Part shown: positions 45,751 to 56,859 of the stretch, piece by piece
Numbering within the stretch: position 1 is the stretch's first letter
Layout: each line of letters begins with the position of its first letter
Source of the DNA: Arion vulgaris
Taxonomy: Eukaryota > Mollusca > Gastropoda > Stylommatophora > Arionidae
DNA length: 64,000 bases
Assembly: GCA_020796225.1 (NCBI GenBank)
Contig: CM036756.1
Location: forward strand, 47,968,363 to 48,032,362
Direction of reading: 5' to 3'
The notes under the pieces: generated by a model
Told to the model about the DNA's origin: nothing
Databases searched by the model: none
The model's input: only the letters and a program-made list of their open reading frames with translations
Made by a program: the position numbers and the translations under genes

Positions 45751-46448
45751 CTTCTAAAAGCCAAACTCATTTTTAATGTGCAGTTTGTTGTCTAAAGCAA
45801 TACTGAATTATCAGCAAGTTGCCTTCATCTTCAGGTGTGAAAATATTTGTAATCTTGAAACTGTGCATAAACGATAGATTAGCTTTTGAATTACACTCAA
45901 AATTGTATTTGTATAACCCAGTAGATGTGTTTGTATGTGTGTTCTCAGTTTGTATCTAACAGAATCCCCATTTAGCATTTTCTAATCATGACGCCAATGC
46001 CATTTTGATCTTTCTTGACTCCAGTCTAGTTTCTTCCACCGGTTTTTAATCATCTTGTAGCGGGTTGAGGTAGTCCAGAGCCGAGGTTTCATCACCCGTC
46101 TAATGATCGGGCAATGCTCCCACAAATTGTGTTTATTCCACTTGAGTGCTTTTTGTGAGATATTGGCAAAGTACAGGAGATGAGTCTGGGTTTGTTTTTT
46201 AAACTGTGTCGGCAAGTACTGATTGCTTGTGATAAGAGATCAAAACAGGCAGGGAAAATCGGGAGGGGGAATGTACATCTGAAGGAAACAAGAGCCGGGG
46301 TGAACTTTCTAGAAGTGTTTCACTAATGGAAATGTACGCTCTCAGACTTTGCATTTGTTGATGAAACTGCTAATTGTACTTTTGATACATTTTTATGTAG
46401 GTAGGGGGTGTACTTGGGATAAATAAACGTCTAGTAATACATGTTGGA
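45751..46448. other. Unassigned spacer
   Basis: About 700 bp without recognised elements. A 77-codon - frame at 45982-46215 has ordinary composition but no motif I can name. Confidence 0.35.
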
Positions 46449-46620
46449 CCTTCGTTACACACCACTACCTCATGTCCCATACTTGAATGAAGTCATTGTT
46501 TTTCATCCTTCGTAACACACCACTACCTCATGTCAGCTACATGAATGAAGTCATTGTTTGTCATCCTTTGTTACACGCCACTAACTCATGTCACATACTT
46601 GAATGAAGTCACTGTTTGTA
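46449..46620. repeat. 58-bp tandem repeat, three copies
   Basis: Copies start at 46449, 46507 and 46565 and contain acctcatgtc or aactcatgtc, and tgaatgaagtcaYtgtttgt. Confidence 0.9.
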
Positions 46621-46684
46621 TGTTTCTGTTTCTATCCGAGCTACTCGAGTTTACATTCATGTTTCATGTGTCTGATAGTAGAGA

Positions 46685-47005
46685 TATCATGTATCCATTT
46701 ATCATGTAGCCATTTATCATTTAGCCATTTATCATGTATCCATTTATCATGTAGCCATTTATCATGTAGTCATTTATCATGTAGCCATTTATCATGTAGC
46801 CATATATCATGTATCCATTTATCATGTATCCATTTATCATGTAGCCATTTATCATGTATCCATTTATCATGTATCTATTTATCATGTAGCCATATATCAT
46901 GTATCCATTTATCATGTATCCATTTATCATGTATCCATTTATCATGTATCCATTTATCATGTATCCATTTATCATAAAGCCATATATCATGTATCCATTT
47001 TTCAT
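46685..47005. repeat. 15-bp tandem repeat, about 21 copies
   Basis: The unit atccatttatcatgt has an agcc variant. The period is 15, so several frames stay open. Confidence 0.94.
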
Positions 47006-47009
47006 GTAA

Positions 47010-47815
47010 TCAAAATGAGACAAATTCAGAAGAAGGGATGAAATCAGATAAATGTCGGCTCAACCGCTAGTAACAACTGTTATAAGAAGAAGAAGATGGA
47101 GATATGTTGGACATACCTTGAGAAGAAGATGGAGATATGTTGGACATACCTTGAGAAGAAGATGGAGATATGTTGGACATACCTTGAGAAGAAGATGGAG
47201 ATATGTTGGGCATACCTTGAGAAGAAGATGGAGATATGTTGGACATACCTTGAGAAGAAGAAAGAGATATGTTGGACATACCTTGAGAAGAAGATGGAGA
47301 TATGTTGGACATACCTTGAGAAGAAGATGGAGATATGTTGGACATACCTTGAGAAGAAGATGGAGATATGTTGGGCATACCTTGAGAAGAAGATGGAGAT
47401 ATGTTGGACATACCTTGAGAAGAAGATGGAGATATGTTGGGCATACCTTGAGAAGAAGATGGAGATATGTTGGACATACCTTGAGAAGAAGAAAGAGATA
47501 TGTTGGACATACCTTGAGAAGAAGATGGAGATATGTTGGGCATACCTTGAGAAGAAGATGGAGATATGTTGGGCATACCTTGAGAAGAAGATGGAGATAT
47601 GTTGGACATACCTTGAGAAGAAAGGATCAAAAAATACCAAAGCAGACATTGAATTGGGAGTCAAATGGTTCAAGAAAGAGAACCCTGAAACGAACTTTGC
47701 TGAGAGATGCAATAATTATCGGTCTCAATGACATGGAAAAAATTAAGCGAGTTGCCCAGCACAGAGCGGTACTGAGAAATTACTTGTTCTGGCTTCCTCA
47801 TAACTGATCTCGAGA
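47010..47815 (+). mobile_element. LINE 3' end with internal 33-bp array
   Basis: Reads DEIR-like, QPLVTTVI, then 16 copies of RRRWRYVGHTL, then RRKDQKIPKQTL, RKRTLKRTLLRDA, LNDMEKIKRVAQHRAVLRNY. Outside the array it is collinear with 19935-20262 (QPLVTTVI, RYVGHTLRR, KQTL, LKQTLLREA, IQRIAQDR). The array is thus an in-frame amplification of 11 codons within the element. Confidence 0.92.
47089..47621 (+). repeat. 33-bp tandem repeat (16 copies) of LINE codons
   Basis: The unit contains gatggagatatgttggacat and accttgagaagaa. Units 6 and 13 share an aaagag (Lys) variant exactly seven units apart, indicating a seven-unit higher-order duplication. ggAcat and ggGcat mark other units. Confidence 0.93.
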
Positions 47816-50800
47816 TAATTTTTGTCCATTTTTTTAAATTTTGGGCCCTTTTTAAAATTTTATTTTCCCTTTCCTTGAATTTGGGTTTTTCCTTTTTGTT
47901 TTTCATTTTTTTAATTTAGGGATATCTTTAATAATTTATCTTTCCCCATTTTAAATTTAGGGGATTTAATAATTTATCCCTTTTCTTGTTTGGGTTTTAT
48001 CTTTAATAATTTATCTTTCCCAATTTGTTTGTACCATAAAAATTTACCCTTTTCCCTTTTCCCAATTTAAATTTAGAAACCAAATAATTTACCCTTTTTC
48101 CCTTCTTTTAAAATTTTTAGGTAAAAAATTTTGTTTTTTCCCTTTTCTTGTTTTTATTTATCCTTTAATTTTTTATCTTTTCCCATTTTCTTGTTTTTAT
48201 TTGTTTTCAAAATTTTTATTTTTCCCTTTTTCTTGTTTAATTTTCCAAAATAAGACTTTTTCCGAAAAGGTTGAAACCAAATTTTTTGCCCCTTTCCCCC
48301 TTTTTGAAAATGTTATAAAAAAATTTTTGGAATTTTTTCCTTCCTTGAAAAGTGGAGAAAATTTTGGACTTTTTTTTGAAAAGTGGAAAAAAAATTTAAA
48401 CCCCCTTTTTTTAAAAAGGGTTTTTTCTTTTGGGCTTTTTTTCCGGAAAAGGGGAAAAATAAAAATTTGGTTTTTTTCCTTTTTTGAAAGGGGAAAAAAA
48501 GGTCTTTTCCCTTTTGAAAAAGGTTGGAAATTTTGGGTTTTTTTCCTTTTTTGGAAGGTTGGAAATTTTGGGTTTTTTTCCTTTTTTGAGGGATAAAAAA
48601 AATTTGGGGTTTTTTCCTTTTTGGGAAAAAATTTAGTTGTTAAATAACCTTAAAATTTTGGGATTTTTCCCTTCCTTGAAAGGTTGGAAAAAATGTTTTG
48701 GACCCCTTCCTTAAAGGGAAAAAAAAATTTTGGGGTTTTTCTTTCCTTAAAAGGGGGGTTGTAATACCTTAAAAAGGGGGATTTTTTTTCGGGGGAAAAT
48801 AAAAATTTGGGATTTTTCCCCTTTTTTTGGGAAAAGGTTGGAAACCTATTTGTTTTTTTCAAATTTTGGTTGAAAACCTAAAAGACTTTTTTTTTTAAAT
48901 TTTAAAAAATTATTTAATATAAAAAATTTAACTTTTTTTCCGAAAGGTTGAAAATTTTAAAAATTTGTTCCCCCTTTTTCCCTTTTTTAGGATTAACCAT
49001 TAATTTAAATCCCCCCTTTTTTAATTTGGGGTGTTGGAAGGGACCCCTTTTTTCCAGATCTAGGAAACCAAAAATTTTTTTTTCTCATTTTCCCTTGGAA
49101 GGGGGAAGGTTAAAAAAAATTTTTAAAATTTTTCCCCCATTTATGTTAAAAAAAATTAAAAATTTATTTTTTTTAATTTGGGGAAAAAATAAAAAATTTT
49201 TTTTTTCCCCTTTTTTTTATTTTCCTTAAAAATTTGTTTTTCCCTTCTTCTTAATTTAGTGTTGAAAACCATAATAATTTGATTTTTCCCCTTTTTCTTA
49301 AATTTTAAATTTTTGGTAATTAAAAATTTTTGTTTTTTCCCTTTTTTTTAAATTTTGGGGTGTTATTTTTTTTTTGATCTTTTCCCTTCTTAAAAAAATT
49401 TTAAAGTGTTTTAACCATAATAATTTGATCTTTTTCCCTTTTTTTAATTTAGTTTGTTGGCCCATAATAATTTGATCTTTTCCTTCTTTTTGGGAATTTA
49501 GTGTTGAAAAACCATAATAATTTGATTTTCCTTCTTCTTAATTTAGTGTTGATAAATAAAAATTTTGATTTTTTTCCCTTCTTCTTGAATTTAGTGTTGA
49601 ATTTTAAAAAATTTAAATTTTTTTTCTTTTTTCCTTTTCCCTTAAAAATAAGATTTTTAGTGTTGATAAATAATAATTTGATTTTTTCCTTCTTTTTTAA
49701 ATTTAAAATGTTGATATTTTAATTTTGTTTTTTCTTTTGAATTTTAGTGTTGAAAATTCATAAAAATTTTTGATTTTTCCCCTTCCAAAATTTAGTGTTG
49801 ATAACCATAATAATTTATTTTTCCTTCTTCTTGAATTTGGTGTTGTAACCATAATAATTTGATTTTTTCCCCTTCTTCTTGAATTTAGTGTTGAAAACCA
49901 AAATTTGATTTTTTCCTTCTTCTTGTTATTGTTAATCCCCTTAAAATTTAAATTTTTTCCTTTTCTTCTTGAATGTAGTTTTTTCCTTTAATTTTTTGAT
50001 TTTTTTCCTTCTTCTTGAATTTAGTTTGAAAAACCATTTTAAATTTGATCTTTTCCTTTTCAAAATGTGGTGTTGATAACCAAAAATAATTTGATCTTTT
50101 CCTTTTTTTTTAGTTTTAAGAAAAAACCCCCGTTTAATTTGAAAACCCATAATAATTTAATTTTTTCCCCTTTTTCCCTTAATTTAGTGTTGATAACCAT
50201 AATAATTTGATTTTTTTCCCTTCTTCTTGAATTTAGTATTTTTAACCATAATAATTTGTTTTTTCCCCTTCCCCCAATTTAGTGTTGATAACCATAATAA
50301 TTTGATTTTTCCCTTTTCCAAAATTAATTTGGTGAAAACCATAATAATTTGATTTTTTCCCTTCTTTTTGGGAATTTAGTTTGATGCCATAAAAATTTGA
50401 TTTTTTCCTTCTTCTTAAATTTTTAAGTGTTGTTTAAATAATTTTTGATCTTTTCCCTTCTTTTTTAAAATTTGTGTTGAAAACCCCCAAAAAATTTTTG
50501 ATCTTTTCCTTCTTTTAATTTGTGTTGATAACCACTAATTTTTGATTTTTTCCCCTTTTCTTAAATTTAGTGTTGTCCCATAAAAATTTTGGGTCTTTCC
50601 TTCTTTTGAATTTAGTGTTTTTTAACCATAATAATTTGATTTTTTCCCCTTTTTTCTTGAATTTAGTGTTGATAACCCCTTAAAAAATTTGATTTTTTCC
50701 CTTCTTCTTAAATTTTTAGTGTTGATAACCATAATAATTTGATCTTTTCCCTTCTTCTTGAATTTAGTTTTGATAACCATAATAATTTGATTTTTTTCTT

Positions 50801-53800
50801 CTTGAATTTGATTTTGGTAACCATAATAATTTGAATTTTTTCCTTCTTCTTGAATTTGGTGTTGATAACCATAATTTTGATTTTTTCCCTTCTTCTTAAT
50901 TTTTTGTTGATAACCATAATAATTTGATTTTTTTAAACTTCTTTTTGGGTTTAGTGTTGATAACCATAAAAAATTTAAATCTTTTCCCTTTTTTGGTTTA
51001 GTTTTGATAACCTAATAATTTGATTTTTTCCCTTCTTTTTGGGTTAGTGTTGATAACCATAATAATTTGATCTTTTCCTTCTTCTTAAATTTTAAATTTT
51101 TTGATAACCATAATATTTTGATCTTTTCCCTTCTTCTTGAATTTAGTGTTGATAAATAATAATTTGATTTTTTTCCTTTTTCTTAAATTTGGTGTTGATA
51201 ACCAAAAAAAAATTTGATCTTTCCTTTCTTTTTTTTTTGAGTGTTTTTAAATAAAAATTTTGATCTTTTCCCTTTTTAATTTAGTGTTGATATTAATAAT
51301 TTGATTTTTCCCCTTCTTCTTAAATTTAGTTTTGGGAAAACCCAAATAATTTGATCTTTTCCTTCTTCAAACCCGTTTTTTAAGTGTTTGAAAATAATAA
51401 TTTGATTTTTTCCCCTTTTTTAATTGGGGTTGTTTAAAAAATTTTTTTTAATTTGGTTTTTAACCATAAAATTTGATTTTTTCCCCTTCTTTTAAATTTT
51501 GGGTTTTTGTAAATAGGGGGTCTTTTCATTCTTAAATTTTAAATTTTGTTTAACCCCATAATAATTTGATCTTTTCCCTTCTTCTTGAATTTTTTGTTGA
51601 AAACCCTTTGATTTTTTTCCCTTCTTCTTAAATTTTAAAATAACTTTAACCATAATAATTTGATCTTTCCTTTATTCAAAATTTGTGTTGATAACCATAA
51701 AAATTTGTTTTCCCCCTTCTTCTTGAATTTAGTTTTTGATAAATAATAATTTGATTTTTTCCCTTTTTTTTAAATTTAGTGTTGAAAACCATAATTTTGA
51801 TTTTTTCCCCTTCTTTTTTAAATTTAGTGTTGAAAACCCAACATAATAATTTGATTTTTTCCCCTTCTTTTTGGGGAATTTTAAATGTTGTTCCATAATA
51901 ATTTGATTTTTCCCCTTCTTCTTAATTTAGTGTTGTTTCCATAAAAATTTGATTTTTTCCCTTCTTCTTGAATTTAGTGTTGATAACCATAAAAATTTTT
52001 GATTTTTTCCCTTTTTTAAATTTTAAATTTTGAAAAATAATAATTTGATCTTTTCCTTCTTCTTAAATTTTTAGTGTTGATAACCATAATAATTTGATCT
52101 TTTTTCTTCTTGAATTTATTTTTGATAACCAAAATTTTTTTTGGGTTTTTTCCCTTCTTCGGGTTTTAGTGTTGATAACCATAATAATTTGATTTTTTCC
52201 CTTCTTTTGAATTTGGTGTTGTAATAATAATTTGATTTTTTTCCCTTCTTCTTGAATTTAGTGTTGATAACCTAAAAATTTTGAACCCCTTTTTTTCTTC
52301 TTGAATTTAGTGTTGATAACCATAATAATTTGATTTTTTCCCTTCTTTTTGGGTTTAGTGTTGATAACCAAAAAAAATTTGATTTTTTCCCCTTCTTCGG
52401 GGGTTTTAGTGTTGATAACCATTTTTTGATTTTTTCCTTCTTCTTAAATTTGGTTTTGATAACCATAATAATTTAAATTTTTTCCCCCCTTCTTTTTTGG
52501 GTTTGATAACCTTAATTTGATTTTTTCCCTTCTTTTTGGGAATTTAGTTTTGGGTAACCATAAAAATTTTGGGGTTTTTTCCCTTCTTTTTGGGTTTAGT
52601 GTTGAAAACCATAAAAATTTTGGGTTTTTTCCCCTTCTTCTTGAATTTAGTGTTGAAAATTAAAATAATTTGTTTTTTCCCTTCTTCGGGGGTTTAGTGT
52701 TTTTAACCATAATTTTGGTTTTTTCCTTCTTCTTAAATTTAGTGTTGTTTTTTAATTTATTTTTCCCTTTTCTTAAAATTTAATTGGTTTTTAACCATAA
52801 AAATTTGATTTTTTCCCTTCTTCTTGAATTTAGTGTTGATAACCATAAAAATTTTGATCTTTTCCCTTCTTCTTGAATTTAGTGTTGATAACCATAATAA
52901 TTTGATTTTTTCCCCTTCTTCTTAAATTTTATTTTGTTGTCCATAAAAATTTTAAAATTTTTTTCCCTTCTTCTTAAATTTTGGTGTTGATAACCATAAT
53001 AATTTGATTTTTTCCCTTTTTTTTTTTTAATTTGTTTTGATAACCATAAAAATTTGGGTTTTTCCTTCTTCTTGAATTTAGTTTTTGGGATAACCATAAT
53101 AATTTGATCTTTTCCTTTTTTTAAATTTGGGGGTTTTGATAACCAAAATTGACTTTTCCCTTCTTTTTGGGATTTGGTGTTTTTAACCATAATAATTTGA
53201 TTTTTTCCTTCTTCTTAAATTTTGGTTTTAAATTTTTTAAATAATAATTTGATTTTTTCCCTTCTTCTTGTTTGATGTTTTTAAATAATTTTTGATCTTT
53301 CCCTTCTTCTTGAATGAAATTTTGATAAATAATAATTTGATCTTTTCCCTTCTTTTTAAAAATTTAGTTTGATAATAAAAATTTTGGGATCTTTTTCTTT
53401 TTGGGTTGGGTTTTGATAACCATAAAAATTTGACCCTTTTTTCTTCCAAAATTTGTGTTGATTTTCATAAAAATTTTGATTTTTTCCTTCTTTCTTAATT
53501 TGATGTTGAAAACCATAATAATTTGTTTCTTTTTTTTTAAATTTAAAAGTTTATAACCATAATAATTTGATTTTTTCCTTCTTCTTAATTTTAGTGTTTT
53601 TAATTTAATAATTTGATTTTTTCCTTCTTCAAAATTGGGGGTGTTGATAAATTTTTAGTTTTTTCCTTCTTCTTGAATTTAGTGTTGAAAATAAATTTTA
53701 ATTTGTTTTTTCCCCTTTTTTTGGGTTTAAATTGTTGATAATTTTTTAAATCTTTTCCCTTCTTTTTTTAAATTTAGTGTTGATAAATAAAAATTTTTGA

Positions 53801-55085
53801 TTTTTTCCTTCTTTTTTAATTTAGTGTTGTTCATAAAAATTTGATCTTTTTTTCTTTTAAATTGGTATTGTTAACCATAATAATTTGATTTTTCCCCTTC
53901 TTCTTGAATTTAGTTTTGAAAACATAATAATTTGATTTTTTCCCCCTTTTTTTTTGGGAAAAAATTGTTGAAAATTTAAAAATTTGATTTTTCCCTTCTT
54001 TTAAATTTTGGGTGTTGATAACCATAAAAATTTTGGATTTTTTCCCTTTTCCAAAATTTAGTTTTGATAACCATTTTTGATCTTTTCCCCCTTCTTCTTG
54101 GTTTAGGGGATAACCATAATAATTTTGGTTTTTTTCCCTTCTTCTTGAATTTAGTGTTGATAACCATAATAATTTGATCTTTTCCTTCTTTTTTTAGTGT
54201 TGATAACCATAATTTTGATCTTTTCCCCCTTTTTGGGGTTTTTAGTTTGGATAACCATAATAATTTGATCTTTTCCCTTCTTTTGAATTTAGTGTTAATT
54301 CTTTAATAATTTGATTTTTTCCCTTCTTCCAAAATTTAGTGTTGATAACCATAATAATTTGATTTTTTTCCCTTCTTCTTAAATTTAGTGTTTTTAACCA
54401 TAATAATTTGATCTTTCCTTTTCTTAAATTTTGTGTTGTTTAAATAAAAAATTTGATTTTTTTCCCTTCTTCTTAAATTTTAAATTTTTGAAAACCCATA
54501 ATAATTTGATTTTTTTCCTTCTTCGAATTTAGTTTTGATAAATAATAATTTGATTTTTTCCCTTCTTCTTGAATTTAGTGTTGATAAATAATAATTTGAT
54601 CTTTTTTTAATTTGAATTTGGTTTTGAAAACCATAATAATTTGACCCTTTTCCTTCTTTTGATTTAGTGTTGTTAAATAAAAATTTTTGATTTTTTCCTT
54701 TTCTTCTTGAATTTATTTTTGATACATAATAATTTACCCCTTCTTCTTATTTTGGTTTGATAACCATAAAAATTTTGATCTTTTCCCTTCTTCTTAAATT
54801 TTATTGTTGATAAATAAAAATTTTGATTTTTCCCCTTCTTCTTGAATTTAGTGTTGTCCCCAAATAATTTGATTTTTTCCTTTTCTTTAATTAGGGGTTA
54901 AACCATAATAATTTGATCTTTTCCCTTCTTCTTGAATTTGTTTTTGAAAATTATAAAAATTTTGATCTTTTTCCTTTTTTTGGTTAGTGTTGATAACCAA
55001 AATTAATTTGTTTTTTTTTCCCTTCTTCTTAAATTTATTTTTTGAAAAATTAATAATTTGATCTTTTCTTCTTAATTTGGGTGTT
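47816..55085. repeat. Degenerate array of exon C acceptor-like units; poor sequence quality
   Basis: From about 49240 onward a ~46-bp unit is recognisable: (c)ccttcttcttgaatttag, then tgttgataaccataataa, then tttgatctttt. This is a pyrimidine tract, AG, and the start of exon C in diverged form. Homopolymer runs of t, a, g and c of every length break it up, and at 47816-49240 almost only homopolymer blocks remain. True length and copy number (about 150 if all is array) are uncertain. No gene is present. Frames with many Lys, Phe and Asn are composition artefacts. Confidence 0.8.
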
Positions 55086-56029
55086 GATAACCATAATAAA
55101 GTAATCTTTTTCTTCTTGAATACAGTGTTGATAACCATAATAAAGTAATCTTCTTCTTCTTAATACAGTGTTGATAACCATAATAAAGTAATCCCTTCTT
55201 CTTCTTCTATATAGTGTTGATAACCATAATAAAGTAATCTTTCCCTTCTTCTTCTTCTATATAGTGTTGATAACCATAATAAAGTAATCCCTTCTTCTTC
55301 TTCTATATAGTGTTGATAACCATAATAAAGTAATCCCTTCTTCTTCTTCTATATAGTGTTGATAACCATAATAAAGTAATCTTCCCCTTCTTCTTCTATA
55401 CAGTGTAGATAAACATAATAAAGTAATCCCTTCTTCTTCTTCTATACAGTGTTGATAACCATAATAAAGTAATCCCTTCTTCTTCTTCTATATAGTGTTG
55501 ATAACCATAATAAAGTAATCTTTCCTTCTTCTTCTTATAAGTGTTGATATCATACTTCTTAATAATTTGATTGTTTCCTTCTTCTTCCTGAATACAGTGT
55601 AGATAACCATAATAAAGTAATCTTTCCTTCTTCTTCTTCTATACAGTGTAGATAACCATAATAAAGTAATCCCTTCTTCTTCTTCTATACAGTGTAGATA
55701 AACATAATAAAGTAATCTTTCCTTCTTCTTCTTCTATACAGTGTAGATAATCATAATAAAGTAATCCCTTCTTCTTCTTCTATACAGTGTAGATAAACAT
55801 AATAAAGTAATCTTTCCTTCTTCTTCTTCTATACAGTGTAGATAACCATAATAAAGTAATCTTTCCTTCTTCTTCTTCTATACAGTGTTGATAACCATAA
55901 TAAAGTAATCCCTTCTTCTTCTTCTATACAGTGTAGATAAACATAATAAAGTAATCTTTCCTTCTTCTTCTTCTATACAGTGTAGATAACCATAATAAAG
56001 TAATCTTTCCTTCTTCTTCTTCTATACAG
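55086..56029 (+). repeat. Clean 46-49 bp array of splice-acceptor units (about 20 copies)
   Basis: Each unit is (c)ccttcttcttcttctatacag or ...tatatag, followed by TGTAGATAACCATAATAAAG or tgttgataaccataataaag, then taatc. The last unit runs into exon C, whose first 20 nt are TGTAGATAACCATAATAAAG. The copies nearest the exon carry atacag/TGTAG, those further away atatag/tgttg, and the far array gaatttag/tgttg. Divergence therefore increases with distance from the exon. Confidence 0.93.
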
Positions 56030-56210
56030 TGTAGATAACCATAATAAAGGTTATATGAAAAGTTTGGCCATGGTCCACAATGATGGAAATGTGTTCTGGC
56101 CACCCATAGTACGCATGCGCAGCTCGTGTAAAATGGATATCACATTTTTCCCGTTCGATGATCAATTATGTGCCCTGATCCTTGGTTCTTGGGCTTACGA
56201 TGGCTTTCAG
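56030..56210 (+). CDS. nAChR subunit exon C (Cys-loop, loop B), 181 bp
   Basis: Acceptor cttcttctatacag, donor TTTCAG/gtatga. The first base completes the AG-T Ser codon from exon B, then 60 codons read VDNHNKGYMKSLAMV, HNDGNVFWPPIVRMRSSC, KMDITFFPFDDQLC and ALILGSWAYDGFQ. The two Cys are separated by exactly 13 residues with the FPFD core, the hallmark of Cys-loop receptors. GSWAYDG carries the loop B tryptophan, and VFWPP and RSSC are typical of nAChRs. An AG at 56048-56049 (aataaag) would give the wrong phase, so 56030 is preferred. The acceptor and the first 20 nt of the exon also form the unit of the tandem array immediately upstream. The next exon, starting near VDL and leading to loop C, is not found before 64000. 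Confidence 0.95.
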
Positions 56211-56444
56211 GTATGATAAGTTCAAGTTGTATCAATTGTTCTATTTATGTCTGTGGAGTTACAGGTGAGTTACTCAAAGGTAATGATCTAGCATGTACAG
56301 TTCAGTAGTTATTTACATCGTACTATATTGCTATCATAATAATTTAATCATAATAATAGTACTAATAATAACAATGTAACATTCAGCTCCCTCTGGAGCA
56401 CAGATCATCAACAAACATTCACTATTTATTTATATTATGCAACA
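56211..56444. other. Intron downstream of exon C
   Basis: AT-rich with aataataatag-type runs. Nothing is recognised besides the exon C donor gtatga at 56211. Confidence 0.4.
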
Positions 56445-56672
56445 TCTTTTGTGAGTGTCTAGAGAAAATAATTTTGGAGAGAATGGTGCCTGGAAGAAGA
56501 ACGATAGGAAGACCTAGAATATGATGGGTGCAAGATGTCATTGACGCTCTAAGAATGACTGCTGCTGATGCCGGCCAACTTGCACAGAACAGAGAGTTTT
56601 TCGGGACTGCTGTCATGGCAGCCAAGTTCCGGAAGGGACAAGCTACTTGATGATGATGATGATGATCCCCCT
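56445..56672 (+). mobile_element. LINE C-terminal fragment with GAT tail
   Basis: Reads SLEKIILERMVPGRRTIGRP, RI, stop, WVQDVIDALRMTAADAGQLA, QNREFFGTAVMAAKFRKGQAT, then tgatgatgatgatgatgatc. This is the LINE ending SLEK-I+ +G-V-G-R-RGRPR--W+-DI followed by L--DR--WR, with a microsatellite 3' tail. Confidence 0.85.
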
Positions 56673-56859
56673 TGTTATACAATATCAATTCTTCTATAAA
56701 GCTAAAGCACACATTTATGAAATCATGTATAGATTTAGTACTAGTAGCTGTTGTTCTTCATGTTCCCGATCTGGTACATAAGCACTGATAGGATATTTGA
56801 GTTCAGTATCCTTGACATGATTTCTTTCTTATTTAGTCAATGATATTTGAACAGATAAA
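56673..56859. other. Unassigned spacer
   Basis: Nothing is recognised. Confidence 0.3.

Larger units (their letters stand above)
14881..56210 (+). other. nAChR-type Cys-loop receptor subunit gene, partial (three exons, two complete introns)
   Basis: This is the span of the only host gene recognised. Exons A (14881-14925), B (39162-39271) and C (56030-56210) are each bounded by AG and GT, and they join in phase: A is 15 whole codons, B is 36 codons plus two bases (AG), and C supplies one base (T) to complete a Ser codon followed by 60 codons. The 112-residue product covers loop D, loop A, the Cys-loop and loop B of a nicotinic acetylcholine receptor extracellular domain, a plasma-membrane ligand-gated channel. 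From memory, 45-bp and 110-bp exons at these places are also typical of vertebrate nAChR genes. The loop C exon, which would show the vicinal Cys pair defining alpha subunits, is not in the window, so alpha versus non-alpha is open. The introns (24236 and 16758 bp) are almost wholly repeats. Confidence 0.88.

Noticed and set aside
45982..46215. A 77-codon - strand frame
   Set aside because: Ordinary composition, but no family motif or gene context. Kept as unassigned spacer.
48000..55000. Lys/Phe/Asn-rich frames that might suggest a low-complexity protein or a different genome
   Set aside because: They come from homopolymer-corrupted array sequence. The ~46-bp unit is still traceable.
56044..56049. 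Alternative exon C acceptor at aataaag/gttatatg
   Set aside because: The phase is incompatible with exon B, which needs one base before the frame. It would also lose the SVDNHNKG segment expected after LYN.
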